Origin: Glaciihabitans sp.
GTDB lineage: Bacteria; Actinomycetota; Actinomycetes; Actinomycetales; Microbacteriaceae
DNA: 64,000 nt
Assembly (NCBI GenBank): GCA_025463785.1
Contig: JAODBD010000005.1
Location: 186,001 to 250,000 of the forward strand
Direction of reading: 5' to 3'
Below, piece after piece: positions 1-9,375 of this stretch (the stretch's first letter is position 1; each line of letters starts with the position of its first letter). A program made the position numbers and the translations under genes. The notes below the pieces were generated by a model. That model searched no databases and was not told where the DNA came from. It saw only the letters and a program-made list of their open reading frames with translations.

Positions 1-285
1 AGGCTCGGCACCCTCCGCACGGCTCCGGCCGAGCTGCGCGACCTGCCGGAGTCCAGCTACGGCCCCGGTCACAGCATTCGGCCCGGCGACATCCCGAGAT
101 CCGATTCCGGGCACGCGGCGCTCTGGGTTCGCCGCTACTGGGAGCAGCTCCGAAACGCCGGCTACCTCGACAGCGCGACCATCGAAGGACGCGGAGTCGT
201 CACCCGTTGGCTCACGCGGGAAATACTCGGCATCGTTGGTCTCGCGGTCATCGCTGCGGCCGGCATTCTCTTCGTTCGCTACTAG
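1..285 (+). CDS. C-terminal end of an unknown membrane-anchored protein (5' end outside window)
   Basis: The frame is open from base 1 to a TAG at 283-285 and gives about 94 residues. The last ~20 residues before a short ILFVRY end form one hydrophobic segment (LGIVGLAVIAAAGILFV), so the protein probably ends in a single membrane anchor with almost nothing beyond it. The preceding part is polar, rich in Arg and Trp (WVRRYWEQL), and not recognised. It converges on the permease gene ending at 315 with only ~29 bp between them and no clear terminator. Function is unknown. Confidence 0.6.
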   Translation, partial: RLGTLRTAPAELRDLPESSYGPGHSIRPGDIPRSDSGHAALWVRRYWEQLRNAGYLDSATIEGRGVVTRWLTREILGIVGLAVIAAAGILFVRY

Positions 286-314
286 CGCCACCCGTCCAGC
301 CTCGGCCGCGAGCG

Positions 315-1439
315 TCATCGCGTGGCCACCTTCGCGCGTGCCGCTGCGGCCGACTTGCGTGCTGCCTTGTTGAGTGCGCGCTTCTGTCGTGGGTCGAACG
401 CATCGCGGAGCCCGTCACCAATGAAGTTGATGGTCAGCGCGATGATGATGATGAACGACACCGGCCAGAAGAAGAGCCACGGTCGTGTGTTGAACGCGTT
501 TTCGTACAGCTGGATGATGGAGCCGAGCGACACGTCGGGCTGCTGAACTCCGAAGCCCAGGAAGCTGATCGCGGCCTCGGTCAGGATAGTTGCAGACATC
601 AACAGCGTCGTGTTGACGACGACGACTCCGACTGCGTTCGGCAGGATGTGCACGAACATTATTCGAAAGTTGGACCCTCCGGCGACTCGTGCCGCGTCGA
701 CGAATTCCCGTTCCCGTAACGCCAGCACTTCCCCTCGAACGAGCCGCGCGAGGCCTGTCCATGACGCCAGTCCGAGCGCAATCGCGACGACGAAAGAGCC
801 AGCGGCACCGTAGGTGCGCCCGAGGACTGCGGTCAGGACGATCAGCGGGATGATGATGATCGCGTCCGTGAACCGCATAAGCAGCGTGTCGACCCAGCCG
901 CGAAAGTAGCCGCTGAAGGAGCCGATGACGACCCCGATCACAGTCGAAAGAATGCCGACGACGAAGACGATCATGAGCGACTGCTGAGCACCGCGCATCA
1001 CCGTTGCGAAGACATCCCGGCCGAGTGAATCCTGTCCGAACGGGTGATTACCCCAGTTGAGTGGCCAGAGGCTCAGCGTCGGCTGTCCGCCGTTCACGAT
1101 GTTGTCGAGATCGGTGTACTTGTAGTGCCACCAGCCGGGTATCACGATCCCGAGAGCGTCGAGTCCCTCTGCGCTGAATGCGAGCAGGATGACGAAGATG
1201 AGCAGACCTAGCGAGATCATTGCGCCGCGGTGACGCAGGAACCTGCGGACAACGATTCGACCCTGGCTGAGTCCCTCGACCTCCTTCAGCTCGATCGCGT
1301 TCTCGGCGCGAGAAGGCTCAAGGTCACCGGCACCCGGCGTGACCGCATTTGTATCGCCAACCTTCGGTTCGCTGTCACCTACCGGCTCGTTTAGCGAGGA
1401 ACCGCCGGGTGTGGGAGGTGGAGGAATGAGGCCGCTCAT
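315..1439 (-). CDS. peptide-type ABC transporter permease, OppC/DppC family
   Basis: This is an inner-membrane permease of a peptide/nickel-type importer, 374 residues. The ATG at 1437-1439 is chosen because it overlaps the TGA of the upstream permease (ATGA, 4 nt), a typical coupling of OppB and OppC genes; the frame stays open further upstream but that part overlaps the other permease. The first ~70 residues are a Pro/Gly/Glu-rich cytoplasmic extension. The core has a leading TM helix, a periplasmic loop with the OppC-like NHPFGQDSLGRDVF, and a C-terminal permease domain with the EAA-loop stretch EFVDAARVAGGSNFRIMFVHILPN. No ATPase gene follows; the next gene is convergent. Confidence 0.9.
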   Translation of the reverse strand: MSGLIPPPPTPGGSSLNEPVGDSEPKVGDTNAVTPGAGDLEPSRAENAIELKEVEGLSQGRIVVRRFLRHRGAMISLGLLIFVILLAFSAEGLDALGIVIPGWWHYKYTDLDNIVNGGQPTLSLWPLNWGNHPFGQDSLGRDVFATVMRGAQQSLMIVFVVGILSTVIGVVIGSFSGYFRGWVDTLLMRFTDAIIIIPLIVLTAVLGRTYGAAGSFVVAIALGLASWTGLARLVRGEVLALREREFVDAARVAGGSNFRIMFVHILPNAVGVVVVNTTLLMSATILTEAAISFLGFGVQQPDVSLGSIIQLYENAFNTRPWLFFWPVSFIIIIALTINFIGDGLRDAFDPRQKRALNKAARKSAAAARAKVATR

Positions 1440-2977
1440 ACTGACACCCGAATTCGTGGATCGAGGGCGGAGTACGCGACATCCGCAAGAATATTGGCAA
1501 TGACAGCTGCGATGCCGGTCACGACGAAGAATCCCATCAATGGGTTGACGTCGACTGCGTTCAGGGCAGCGTTGAACAGCTGCCCCATGCCGGACCAGGC
1601 AAACACGGTCTCCGTGATGATCGCACCACCGAGCAGGCCTCCGAAGTCGAATGCGACGATCGTTGTAAGCGGGATGAGCGAGTTGCGGAATGCGTGGCGC
1701 ATGACAACGGTGCGCTCGTTGAGACCCTTTGCCCGTGCCGTTCGGATGTAGTCCGAGTTCATGACATCGAGCAGGTTTGCTCGCGAGTAGCGACTGTATC
1801 CGGCGAGCGAGATCAGCATGAGCGAGATCGTCGGCAGCAGCAGGTGGGTAAAGGAATCGAGACCCTGAATCCAGAAACTGTGCGTGATGGATGACAGGTC
1901 GGGGGTGCCAGAACCTACCGTTGCGATCGGGCGGCCGTTGGTGACGCCGCTGGAGTAGCTTCCCCAGGACTGCATGAACCTGTCGATCAGGATCAGGCCA
2001 CCGACGAGGAATGCCGTGATGCCACCCGTACGGGCCGAGAGCCAGCGATCGTAACCACCCCAGAGCCAGCCGACGAGAATGCCGACGCCGATCGCCAGGA
2101 TTCCGAGACCAACCAGCGGCCAAAAACTGATTTCCTCGGCTCGGTTCAGCTGGAACGGGAAATATATTGCCACGCCGATGACGACGACTGTCAGCGCGGT
2201 GTACAACGACTTTTTGTTCGCAAGGCCCGTCGTCAACGCAGTCACGAGAAACGCGAGCGCTGCGCCAAGGATCGCAATGAAAATCGGGCCAAGACTCGGG
2301 TTGTCGAACCAGTCGGTCACGCCGATATAGATGACCCCGGCCAGTGTGGCCACCACCGCGATTCCGAAAATCATGAGTCGTCGCCGCGCGTTGCCGCCGA
2401 GGATTCCCATCCAAATCAAGCCGGATATGAGGGGGACGACGACGTATATCCAGGGAGCTATCTGCGGATTATCCAGATAGTTATTGAAGGCGATGCCGAC
2501 GTAGGCCTTCAGGATGACCGCCACGAAGAATGACGGCAGCGAGAAGAATAGGAACGACAGGAAGGTTACGGTGTAGTCGTATCCGCTGTACTGACGCAGG
2601 GCCGAGGTGATGCCGATCAGAACGCCGAAGACGATGGCGAGAAGCGTGCTGGCAATCAGCAGCTGGATGGTGACACCGACGGCCGAACCCAGCATGTCGG
2701 TGACGTTTTGTCCGTTGACCGACTTCCCCAGCGTGAAGTGCCCGACAAAGCCGCTGAGGACACCGCCCAACCAGATGAAATAGCGCAGTGGCGCTGGCAC
2801 GTTGAGGTCAAGCTGCGCGATTCGCATGTTGATCAGCTCGGCCTTGTTGCGGGATGTGCTCTCCCGAAGGCTGGCGAGTGGATCGCCGGCGTTGGCAGAA
2901 AGTACGTACACGATGTACGAGGCCACGAGCAGGACGACAAGTGTGGCCACGAAACGGCGGGCTAGGAATGTCAGCAC
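1436..2977 (-). CDS. peptide-type ABC transporter permease, OppB/DppB family, with a long internal insertion
   Basis: The N-terminus (MLTFLARRFVATLVVLLVAS) and the C-terminal EAA loop (DYIRTARAKGLNERTVVMRHAFRNSLIP) are classic OppB. At 513 residues it is much longer than the usual ~310-340. The excess lies in the middle, roughly residues 190-350, and contains several extra hydrophobic segments between the normal TM3 region and the EAA loop. The start is GTG at 2975-2977 with an AGAGG-like ribosome site upstream. It follows the binding-protein gene after a 182-bp gap holding a strong stem-loop, and overlaps the OppC gene by 4 nt. Its partner ATPases are not encoded in the window. Confidence 0.9.
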   Translation of the reverse strand: MLTFLARRFVATLVVLLVASYIVYVLSANAGDPLASLRESTSRNKAELINMRIAQLDLNVPAPLRYFIWLGGVLSGFVGHFTLGKSVNGQNVTDMLGSAVGVTIQLLIASTLLAIVFGVLIGITSALRQYSGYDYTVTFLSFLFFSLPSFFVAVILKAYVGIAFNNYLDNPQIAPWIYVVVPLISGLIWMGILGGNARRRLMIFGIAVVATLAGVIYIGVTDWFDNPSLGPIFIAILGAALAFLVTALTTGLANKKSLYTALTVVVIGVAIYFPFQLNRAEEISFWPLVGLGILAIGVGILVGWLWGGYDRWLSARTGGITAFLVGGLILIDRFMQSWGSYSSGVTNGRPIATVGSGTPDLSSITHSFWIQGLDSFTHLLLPTISLMLISLAGYSRYSRANLLDVMNSDYIRTARAKGLNERTVVMRHAFRNSLIPLTTIVAFDFGGLLGGAIITETVFAWSGMGQLFNAALNAVDVNPLMGFFVVTGIAAVIANILADVAYSALDPRIRVSV

Positions 2978-3093
2978 TTCTGGAGCCTCTTTGCTCTGCT
3001 AGCGCCGGAAGAATCAGGCTGGATCATGGGGATGGGTTCCTTCTGGGAAAGTCGGACCCAGCGAGCGCGTCTCGCCGGGAACCGACTCGCGAG

Positions 3094-3127
3094 GGTGCCG
3101 GGGACGACTCTCGTCATCCCCGGCACC
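3094..3127 (-). terminator. stem-loop between binding-protein and permease genes
   Basis: Perfect 11-bp inverted repeat: GGTGCCGGGGA at 3094-3104 and its complement at 3117-3127, with a 12-nt loop. It sits 33 nt after the stop of the binding-protein gene and ~115 nt before oppB. No U-run follows in the direction of transcription, so it is more likely a processing/stabilising hairpin or partial terminator giving more binding protein than permease than a full rho-independent terminator. The role is inferred from position. Confidence 0.6.
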
Positions 3128-3159
3128 TGTCGGTCGTTAGCTACCTGAAGCGAAACTTA

Positions 3160-4935
3160 CTACTTCGAGGACTTTGTGACCGTCCAATCGAAGTAGTTCC
3201 AGAACACGTTGGGCGACAGTGGGGCGTCCTTCACATTCTTGATCTTGTTCGAGAAGGCCGTGACATCCGGGAACTGGAACAGCGTGACCCCGTAGGCGTC
3301 AGCCCACACGTCCTTGTCAATCTGCTGTAGCAACTGGATCTGCTCGGCCTTGTTGTAGTCGGACTGCAGCTTCTTGTATGCGGCGTCGACATTCGCGTTG
3401 CTGTAGCCGTTGTAGTTGCTGCCACCACCGGTCGAGAACTGCGCCTGAGCACCGGTCACCGCCAGCGACGTGAACTGCCACGCGAAGAGAACCGCGTCGT
3501 AGCTCTTGTTACCGAGGAGCGAACCCCAGTTGTCATTGCCCTTGTCGATCACATTGAATCCGGCCTGCTTCTCAGAGGACTGGATGAGTGCGAACTCAGC
3601 TGCACGACGCGGGTTGCTCTTTGCGTACATGAAGTTGACCTTCACCGGCGTCTTGACGCCGGCCTGCTTGAGCAGTGCTGCCGCCCCAGCGATGTCGACC
3701 GTCTGGAAGGCGGACGAACCGTTTGCCGAGACCGTGTCGGTGTAGCCAGCAGCGCCGGGGAGCAGGGTCTGCGAGTCGTCAAGCTTCTCGTTTGCTGCAA
3801 TCGGGTTAATGAGCTTCGTGACGATGTCTTGCCGAGGTAGCGCCTTCAGGAACGCCTGGCGAACGGCGAGAGCCTTCGCTGCGTCACCGCCGTAGCTGGC
3901 CGGGTCGAACGGTCCCTTGTTGTCGAACGTCAGGTCGACGTGCTCATAACTCGAAGTCGGCGTTGTGGTCGTCGTGATACCCGAGAGACCCTTCAGCGCT
4001 GCGACTGTGTCTGCTCCGGCCTGGCCGTAGCTCACGCTGATTTCACCGTTCTGGAGTGCCTGTACCTGAGCTGTCTCATCAGGAATGTTGCGAACGGTGA
4101 TCTTCGAGACCTTGGGCAGAGGACCCCAGCCCTTGTATGCCTTGTTGGCAACCAGGGTGACGTACTGGTCCTTGACCAGCTTGCTGAGGATGTACGGGCC
4201 ATCAGACAGGTAGAGCTTCTTGTCCGTAGGAAGGCTCGTCATGTCGAACTTGGTGCTCCACGCACTCGCGAGCTTCGTGAGCGTTGCGGTGTCGTCCGTC
4301 TGGATGGCCTTGATTACGTCAGCGGCAGCGGTCGCACCGTTGGTCACGGCCGGGAACGCCTCTTCGTAGACGGCCTGTGCCGGGAGACCGATGCCGAAGT
4401 TGACTTCCCAGTCAACGTAGGGCTGGTCGTACTTGAGGGTTACCGAACGGCCACCGTCGGAGACCACCGGAACCTCCTTGACGAGATCGAGGAGTCCAGC
4501 GCCGGCGGAGCCGAAGTTGACACCCTTCGCATCGTTGTATTTCGTCAGCTCACTGGCCCAGTACATCAGCATGTCGGCGGCGCCGACCTGCGTGCCATCA
4601 GACCACTTGACGCCCTTGTTGACCGTGTACTTGATGGTCAGCGGGTTGGTGCTGATCGCCGTGTAGGTGCCGAACTTGGTGTTCTTGATGAGCTTCGGCG
4701 TTGAGTCGTAGTAGTTGAATGATGAGTTCGTCATGTACGTGATGTTGCTGTTGTACGTCGTGTTGCCCGTTGCTGAACTCGAGTTATACGACGTAAATGG
4801 CTGATTCTGTGCAACCGTGATCGAAGTACCGGCAACGATTTCGGATGTAGTTCCCGATCCGGCCGAGCAACCCGACAAAGCAAGGGCGCCAGCTGCAACA
4901 ACTGCAGCGATCACCCCGATGCGCTTGAGTTTCAA
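3160..4935 (-). CDS. peptide-type ABC transporter substrate-binding lipoprotein (SBP family 5)
   Basis: This is the extracellular solute-binding lipoprotein of the importer, 591 residues. The start is taken as TTG at 4933-4935 because AGGAGG lies 4 nt upstream and the protein then begins with a textbook lipoprotein signal (MKLKRIG..., lipobox LSGC near residue 22); a GTG ten codons upstream would place the ribosome site inside the gene. Family 5 traits include the GVKWSDGTQVGAADMLMYW stretch, where SBP_5 proteins usually read W-S-D-G-x-P-x-T-A-x-D, and the large two-lobed length. It is first in the operon, before oppB and oppC. Substrate cannot be read from sequence; oligopeptide is the default expectation. 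Confidence 0.92.
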   Translation of the reverse strand: MKLKRIGVIAAVVAAGALALSGCSAGSGTTSEIVAGTSITVAQNQPFTSYNSSSATGNTTYNSNITYMTNSSFNYYDSTPKLIKNTKFGTYTAISTNPLTIKYTVNKGVKWSDGTQVGAADMLMYWASELTKYNDAKGVNFGSAGAGLLDLVKEVPVVSDGGRSVTLKYDQPYVDWEVNFGIGLPAQAVYEEAFPAVTNGATAAADVIKAIQTDDTATLTKLASAWSTKFDMTSLPTDKKLYLSDGPYILSKLVKDQYVTLVANKAYKGWGPLPKVSKITVRNIPDETAQVQALQNGEISVSYGQAGADTVAALKGLSGITTTTTPTSSYEHVDLTFDNKGPFDPASYGGDAAKALAVRQAFLKALPRQDIVTKLINPIAANEKLDDSQTLLPGAAGYTDTVSANGSSAFQTVDIAGAAALLKQAGVKTPVKVNFMYAKSNPRRAAEFALIQSSEKQAGFNVIDKGNDNWGSLLGNKSYDAVLFAWQFTSLAVTGAQAQFSTGGGSNYNGYSNANVDAAYKKLQSDYNKAEQIQLLQQIDKDVWADAYGVTLFQFPDVTAFSNKIKNVKDAPLSPNVFWNYFDWTVTKSSK

Positions 4936-5234
4936 TTTTCCTCCTGTGCAAGATGCGCGATGCACAGAGCGATTCCTAGCGCTCTGCCACGCCTATTAAG
5001 AGCCACACTAGAACGGGTGACAACCTTCGCCAAACTGTATGGGGAAACGTTACACATTGGTAACGCACGTACGTGATCGTTGCGCCAAATGCAAGAATTC
5101 TCCACTCCAAGGTGCGAATACGCAAGAAAGTTGCAACTGGCGACGGGGGACGAGACATACCCGCGCGGGGCTCGGCGTAACATGAAATGGATGCATCGAC
5201 CCCTCGGATGCGAACTTCTCGAAAGTAACGTCCA
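4936..5234. promoter_or_regulatory. divergent control region with operator-like palindromes and 5'-UTR hairpins
   Basis: This 299-bp spacer separates the binding-protein gene (minus) from the CPBP protease gene (plus). Directly ahead of the binding-protein ribosome site are two adjacent hairpins: TGTGCA 4945-4950 pairing with TGCACA 4961-4966, and CAGAGCG 4965-4971 with CGCTCTG 4980-4986. Further up is CGTTAC(N6)GTAACG at 5048-5065, immediately followed by the perfect palindrome CACGTACGTG at 5066-5075; both look like regulator sites. No regulator gene is adjacent, so the controlling protein is unknown. Confidence 0.45.
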
Positions 5235-6011
5235 ATGACCGGTGCAGTTCTCGATGCCGCAACCCCTCTTTCGAGGAACAGGCTGCGGGCCGAAATCGCG
5301 ATCGTCCTCGGGTTGTCGCTGGGGACATCCGCTCTGTATGCGATCGTCCAATTGATCGACGATCTGACAAAAGCCCCCCTGAAGGGCCAGACGACCGCAC
5401 TCAACACTCCGCAAAGCGCTCGACCGATATTCGACCTGCTCTACCAGTTGCTCGGGATCTCGGTTGCCGTCGTTCCCGTGGTGCTGGTCTGTTACATCCT
5501 GTGGCAGCCGATGCGGCCGCATCTCGGTCGGCTTGGCGTCGGCTTTCGGCGGCCGGTGCTCGATTCCGCGACCGGGCTGTTGCTCGCGGTGGGAGTGGGC
5601 GCGGCTGGGGTCGGTGTGTACCTCCTGGGACGGGCGCTTGGCATCACGGTCAACGTGTCGGCGGACAACCTGGGCGCGTACTGGTGGACCGTCCCCGTGC
5701 TACTGCTCTCGGCGCTGCGGTCCGCGCTGCAGGAGGAATTCATCGTCATCGGCTACCTCTACGAACGGCTGCGGCGGCTGGGGCTCGGCAGGTGGACGAT
5801 CATCGTTTCGACCTCGATCTTCCGAGGTAGTTACCACCTGTACCAGGGCTTCGGTTCGTTCGTCGGCAACTTCGCCATGGGGATGCTCTTCGGCTGGCTG
5901 TACACCCGCTATGGTCGCCTGCTGCCCTTCGTGATCGCGCACTTTCTGATCGACGCGGCAACGTTTGTCGGCTATGGGTGGGCGAAGTCGACGTTCCCCG
6001 GGCTGTTCTAG
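5235..6011 (+). CDS. CPBP-family intramembrane glutamic-type protease
   Basis: Polytopic membrane protein of 258 residues with about seven hydrophobic segments. The C-terminal half carries the CPBP (Abi/RCE1) signature: the tandem glutamates E167-E168 in QEEFIVIGY, then the histidine-containing SYHLYQG and the final AHFLIDAATF. The usual EExxxR arginine is not in its normal place, G or Y taking that position, so activity is likely but not certain. Members cleave prenylated or other membrane peptides, and bacterial substrates are mostly unknown. It stands alone, convergent with gcvP 38 bp away. Confidence 0.82.
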   Translation: MTGAVLDAATPLSRNRLRAEIAIVLGLSLGTSALYAIVQLIDDLTKAPLKGQTTALNTPQSARPIFDLLYQLLGISVAVVPVVLVCYILWQPMRPHLGRLGVGFRRPVLDSATGLLLAVGVGAAGVGVYLLGRALGITVNVSADNLGAYWWTVPVLLLSALRSALQEEFIVIGYLYERLRRLGLGRWTIIVSTSIFRGSYHLYQGFGSFVGNFAMGMLFGWLYTRYGRLLPFVIAHFLIDAATFVGYGWAKSTFPGLF

Positions 6012-6049
6012 CGGCATCCGGCCAACCATCCGGAGGAACGCCGACCCGA

Positions 6050-9004
6050 TCAGTCGGCGAAGGCCTCGATGGGCGGGCAGGCGCAGACCAGGTTGCGGTC
6101 GCCGTAGGCCTGGTCAATGCGACGCACGGGCGGCCAGTATTTTCCGCGGATGAGCGACTTCACCGGGTAGACGGCCTCCTCGCGGGAGTACGCGTGCTCC
6201 CACTCCCCCGTGCCGGTGTCGCCCACGATGACCGCCTGGGCGGTGTGTGGAGCGTTCACCAGCGGGTTATCGTCGGCGGGCCAGCGACCGGCAGCGACGG
6301 CATCCGCTTCGGCCTTGATCGCAATCATGGCGGCGATGAAGCGGTCGATCTCGACCAGGTCTTCGCTCTCGGTCGGTTCGACCATGAGGGTGCCGGCGAC
6401 CGGGAACGACATCGTGGGCGCGTGGAAGCCGTAGTCGATCAGGCGCTTGGCCACGTCATCCACTGTGACTCCGGTTGCCTCGGTGAGCGGACGGAGGTCG
6501 AGGATGCACTCGTGTGCAACCAGGCCGTTGTCGCCCGCGTACAGCACCGGGAAGTGGTCGCGCAGCCGGGCTGCGACGTAATTGGCCGCGAGAACGGCCG
6601 CGCCCGTTGCTGCCTTGAGCCCTTCGGCACCCATCATGCGCACGTACGCCCAGCTGATCGGAAGGATGCTTGGGCTCCCGTATGGCGCCGCGCTGACAAT
6701 GTTCCGGTGCCACGGCTGCTCCGCATCGCCGCGGTGACCAATAGTGTCGCGCTGAGCCATGGGATGCCCCGGCAGGAACGGCGCCAGGTGGGCTTTCGCC
6801 GCCACCGGCCCGACCCCCGGCCCGCCACCGCCGTGCGGAATGCAGAACGTCTTGTGCAGGTTCAGGTGGGACACGTCTCCCCCGAAGTCGCCAAAGCGCG
6901 CGTAACCGAGAAGCGCGTTCAGATTCGCACCGTCGACGTAGACCTGACCACCCGCAGTGTGAACGGCATCCGTGATGTCACGTACCTCGTGCTCATATAC
7001 GCCGTGGGTGGACGGATAGGTGATCATCAGCGCGGCGAGGTCGTCGGCGTGCTCTGCGATCTTCGCTCGCAGGTCGTCGAGGTCGACATTGCCGAGCTCG
7101 TTGGTCGCGACGACGACGACCTTCATGCCGGCGAGCACAGCACTTGCGGCGTTCGTGCCGTGGGCGCTAGCCGGAATCAGGCAGGTCGTGCGATTGAAGT
7201 CGCCCCGCGAGTGGTGATAGCCGCGGATGGCGAGCAGGCCGGCGAGCTCGCCCTGGCTGCCCGCATTGGGCTGAAGTGACACCTCGTCGTAGCCGGTGAC
7301 TTCGGCAAGCCAACCCTGCAGGTCTTCGATCAGCTGGAGGTAGCCCTCGATGTCTTCTTCGGGGGCAAACGGATGGATGCCGCCAAACTCCGGCCAGGTC
7401 ACCGACTCCATCTCGGTCGCGGCATTCAGCTTCATCGTGCAGGAGCCAAGGGGGATCATCCCGCGGTCGAGTGCGTAGTCCTTGTCGGCCAGATACTTGA
7501 GGTAGCGCATCATCGCGGTCTCGCTGCGATGCGTGTTGAAGACGGGGTGTGTGAGGTAGTCGGATGTGCGAACGAGCTCGGATTCGAACTCGCGGACTGT
7601 GCGCGGCGAGAGTCCATCCCAGCCGCCCCTGGCCGTTACTCCGAAGACGGCGAGCAGATCCTCAGTGGCGCCCGAAAGATCGGTCCACAGCTCGTCAACG
7701 CTGAGGGCGACGGTGGTGTCGTCGACCTTGCGAAGGTTGATTCTGCGTTCGCGGGCCGCGGCCAGTGTGGCGTCGGCGCTGACAACGCCAACCTCCAGCG
7801 TGTCGAAGAAACTGTCGCTGCGGACGTCGACTCCGGCTTCGCGCAGTTCACGAGCGATCAGCGCAGTTTCGGCGTGCACCTTTTGCGCGATCAGCTTGAG
7901 CCCGCTCGGCCCGTGATACACCGCGTACATCGACGCCATGACAGCGAGCAGCACCTGCGCCGTGCAGATGTTCGATGTGGCCTTCTCCCGGCGGATGTGC
8001 TGCTCCCGCGCCTGCAGGCTAAGCCGGTAGGCGGGGTGACCGGTGGCATCCTGTGACACGCCGACAAGGCGGCCGGGGAGCTGGCGTTCGAGCCCCTTCT
8101 TCACGGCCATGTATCCGGCATGGGGACCACCAAGCCCCATCGGAACGCCGAATCGCTGGGAGGTGCCGACGGCGACATCCGCGCCGAGTTCACCTGGGGA
8201 TTTCAGAAGGGTGAGGGCAAGCAGGTCGGCGGCAACGACCGAGAGGCCGCCCTGCGCCTTGACGGCCGCGATGACGGGTGATGGATCCCAGACACGGCCG
8301 GATGCGCCCGGGTACTGGATGAACGCACCGAACACGTCGAGCTCAGGCACGTCGGCCGGGTCGAGGTCGAAAGGCGTCTCGTGCAGCTGGATGCCGACGG
8401 CAGCCGCGCGATTGGCAAGGAGCGCCTTCGTCTGTGGAAGGGCATCCGCGTCGACCAGGAAAACGTTGGACGCCGACTTGGATGCACGGCGAGCCAGCAG
8501 CATCCCCTCGACGACTGCCGTGCCCTCGTCGAGCATCGACGCGTTGGCGATGTCGAGTCCCGTCAGGTCTTCGATCATGGTCTGAAAATTGATGAGGGCC
8601 TCGAGTCGACCCTGGCTGATCTCGGGCTGGTACGGCGTGTACGCGGTGTACCAGCTCGGGTTCTCGAGCACGTTGCGCTTGATGACCGCCGGCGTGATGG
8701 TGTCGTAGTAGCCGAGGCCGATCATCGAGCGGTTGACACGATTGCGTCGAGCGAGGATGCGCAGTTCGGCCAGCGCCTCCCGCTCCGTCGCAGCCCTCGG
8801 GATGCTGGAGTGCTCGAGCGGTTCCACATGGATGGCCTCGGGAACGGCGGCGAGCACGAGCTCCTCGACCGTGTCATACCCGACGACCGAGAGCATTTCG
8901 AGCTGGGCGACACCGTCCGTTCCGATGTGGCGAGAGGCAAAATCTCCCGAGCCGGACAGATGTCCTGAGCCCGAGGGCGCGGCGGCCTTCTGTTCGATCT
9001 GCAC
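6050..9004 (-). CDS. gcvP: glycine dehydrogenase (aminomethyl-transferring), P-protein
   Basis: P-protein of the glycine cleavage system, 984 residues, the full length of the single-chain form. It decarboxylates glycine with pyridoxal phosphate and passes the aminomethyl group to lipoylated H-protein in the cytosol. The PLP lysine is K718 in NLHKTF, followed by the glycine-rich GGGGPGVGP loop. The N-terminal half shows FASRHIG and [10 protein letters not shown]. The GTG start at 9002-9004 shares one base with the gcvH stop (TAGTG), giving tight coupling. It is the last gene of gcvT-gcvH-gcvP and is therefore under the glycine riboswitch upstream of gcvT. Confidence 0.98.
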   Translation of the reverse strand: MQIEQKAAAPSGSGHLSGSGDFASRHIGTDGVAQLEMLSVVGYDTVEELVLAAVPEAIHVEPLEHSSIPRAATEREALAELRILARRNRVNRSMIGLGYYDTITPAVIKRNVLENPSWYTAYTPYQPEISQGRLEALINFQTMIEDLTGLDIANASMLDEGTAVVEGMLLARRASKSASNVFLVDADALPQTKALLANRAAAVGIQLHETPFDLDPADVPELDVFGAFIQYPGASGRVWDPSPVIAAVKAQGGLSVVAADLLALTLLKSPGELGADVAVGTSQRFGVPMGLGGPHAGYMAVKKGLERQLPGRLVGVSQDATGHPAYRLSLQAREQHIRREKATSNICTAQVLLAVMASMYAVYHGPSGLKLIAQKVHAETALIARELREAGVDVRSDSFFDTLEVGVVSADATLAAARERRINLRKVDDTTVALSVDELWTDLSGATEDLLAVFGVTARGGWDGLSPRTVREFESELVRTSDYLTHPVFNTHRSETAMMRYLKYLADKDYALDRGMIPLGSCTMKLNAATEMESVTWPEFGGIHPFAPEEDIEGYLQLIEDLQGWLAEVTGYDEVSLQPNAGSQGELAGLLAIRGYHHSRGDFNRTTCLIPASAHGTNAASAVLAGMKVVVVATNELGNVDLDDLRAKIAEHADDLAALMITYPSTHGVYEHEVRDITDAVHTAGGQVYVDGANLNALLGYARFGDFGGDVSHLNLHKTFCIPHGGGGPGVGPVAAKAHLAPFLPGHPMAQRDTIGHRGDAEQPWHRNIVSAAPYGSPSILPISWAYVRMMGAEGLKAATGAAVLAANYVAARLRDHFPVLYAGDNGLVAHECILDLRPLTEATGVTVDDVAKRLIDYGFHAPTMSFPVAGTLMVEPTESEDLVEIDRFIAAMIAIKAEADAVAAGRWPADDNPLVNAPHTAQAVIVGDTGTGEWEHAYSREEAVYPVKSLIRGKYWPPVRRIDQAYGDRNLVCACPPIEAFAD

Positions 9005-9375
9005 TACTCGCCCACCAGCCTGGAGTACTCGTCGTAGCTGAGGAGGGTCGGCAGCGTTTCGAATTCGACCTTGATGAGCCAGCCTTCGCCGAACGGGTCG
9101 GAGTTCACGAGTTCAGGCGACGACACCACAGCCTCGTTGGCTGCAACGACCGTACCGTCGACCGGCGCAAATAGCTCGCCCACGGATTTCGTCGATTCGA
9201 TCTCGCCGATCACTTTGCCTTCGGCGATGCCTGAGCCGACATCCGGCAACTCGACGAAGACGACGTCACCGAGCTTCTCGGCGGCATAGGCGGTGATGCC
9301 GACCGTCGCAACTACGCCTTCGACGAGAACCCACTCGTGCTCGGCGGTGTACTGGAGTGTGGTCTTGTCAGCCAT
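9004..9375 (-). CDS. gcvH: glycine cleavage system H-protein
   Basis: Lipoyl carrier protein of the glycine cleavage system, 123 residues, normal length. The lipoylated lysine is K63 in [17 protein letters not shown]. It shuttles the aminomethyl group from P-protein to T-protein. The ATG at 9373-9375 overlaps the gcvT stop by one base (TAATG), and its own stop overlaps the gcvP start, so all three proteins are translationally coupled. Confidence 0.98.
   Translation of the reverse strand: MADKTTLQYTAEHEWVLVEGVVATVGITAYAAEKLGDVVFVELPDVGSGIAEGKVIGEIESTKSVGELFAPVDGTVVAANEAVVSSPELVNSDPFGEGWLIKVEFETLPTLLSYDEYSRLVGE

Noticed and set aside
1440-2414. Upstream extension of the OppC-like frame
   Set aside because: It lies entirely inside the OppB gene in another frame; the ATG at 1437-1439 makes the usual 4-nt overlap.
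6012-6049. Terminator between the CPBP protease and gcvP
   Set aside because: 38 bp with no convincing stem; GC-rich pairing is only by chance.
5978-7279. Long plus-strand open frame (about 430 codons) opposite gcvP
   Set aside because: It is the antisense shadow of the gcvP reading frame; gcvP has full family motifs and the opposite frame has no recognisable domain.
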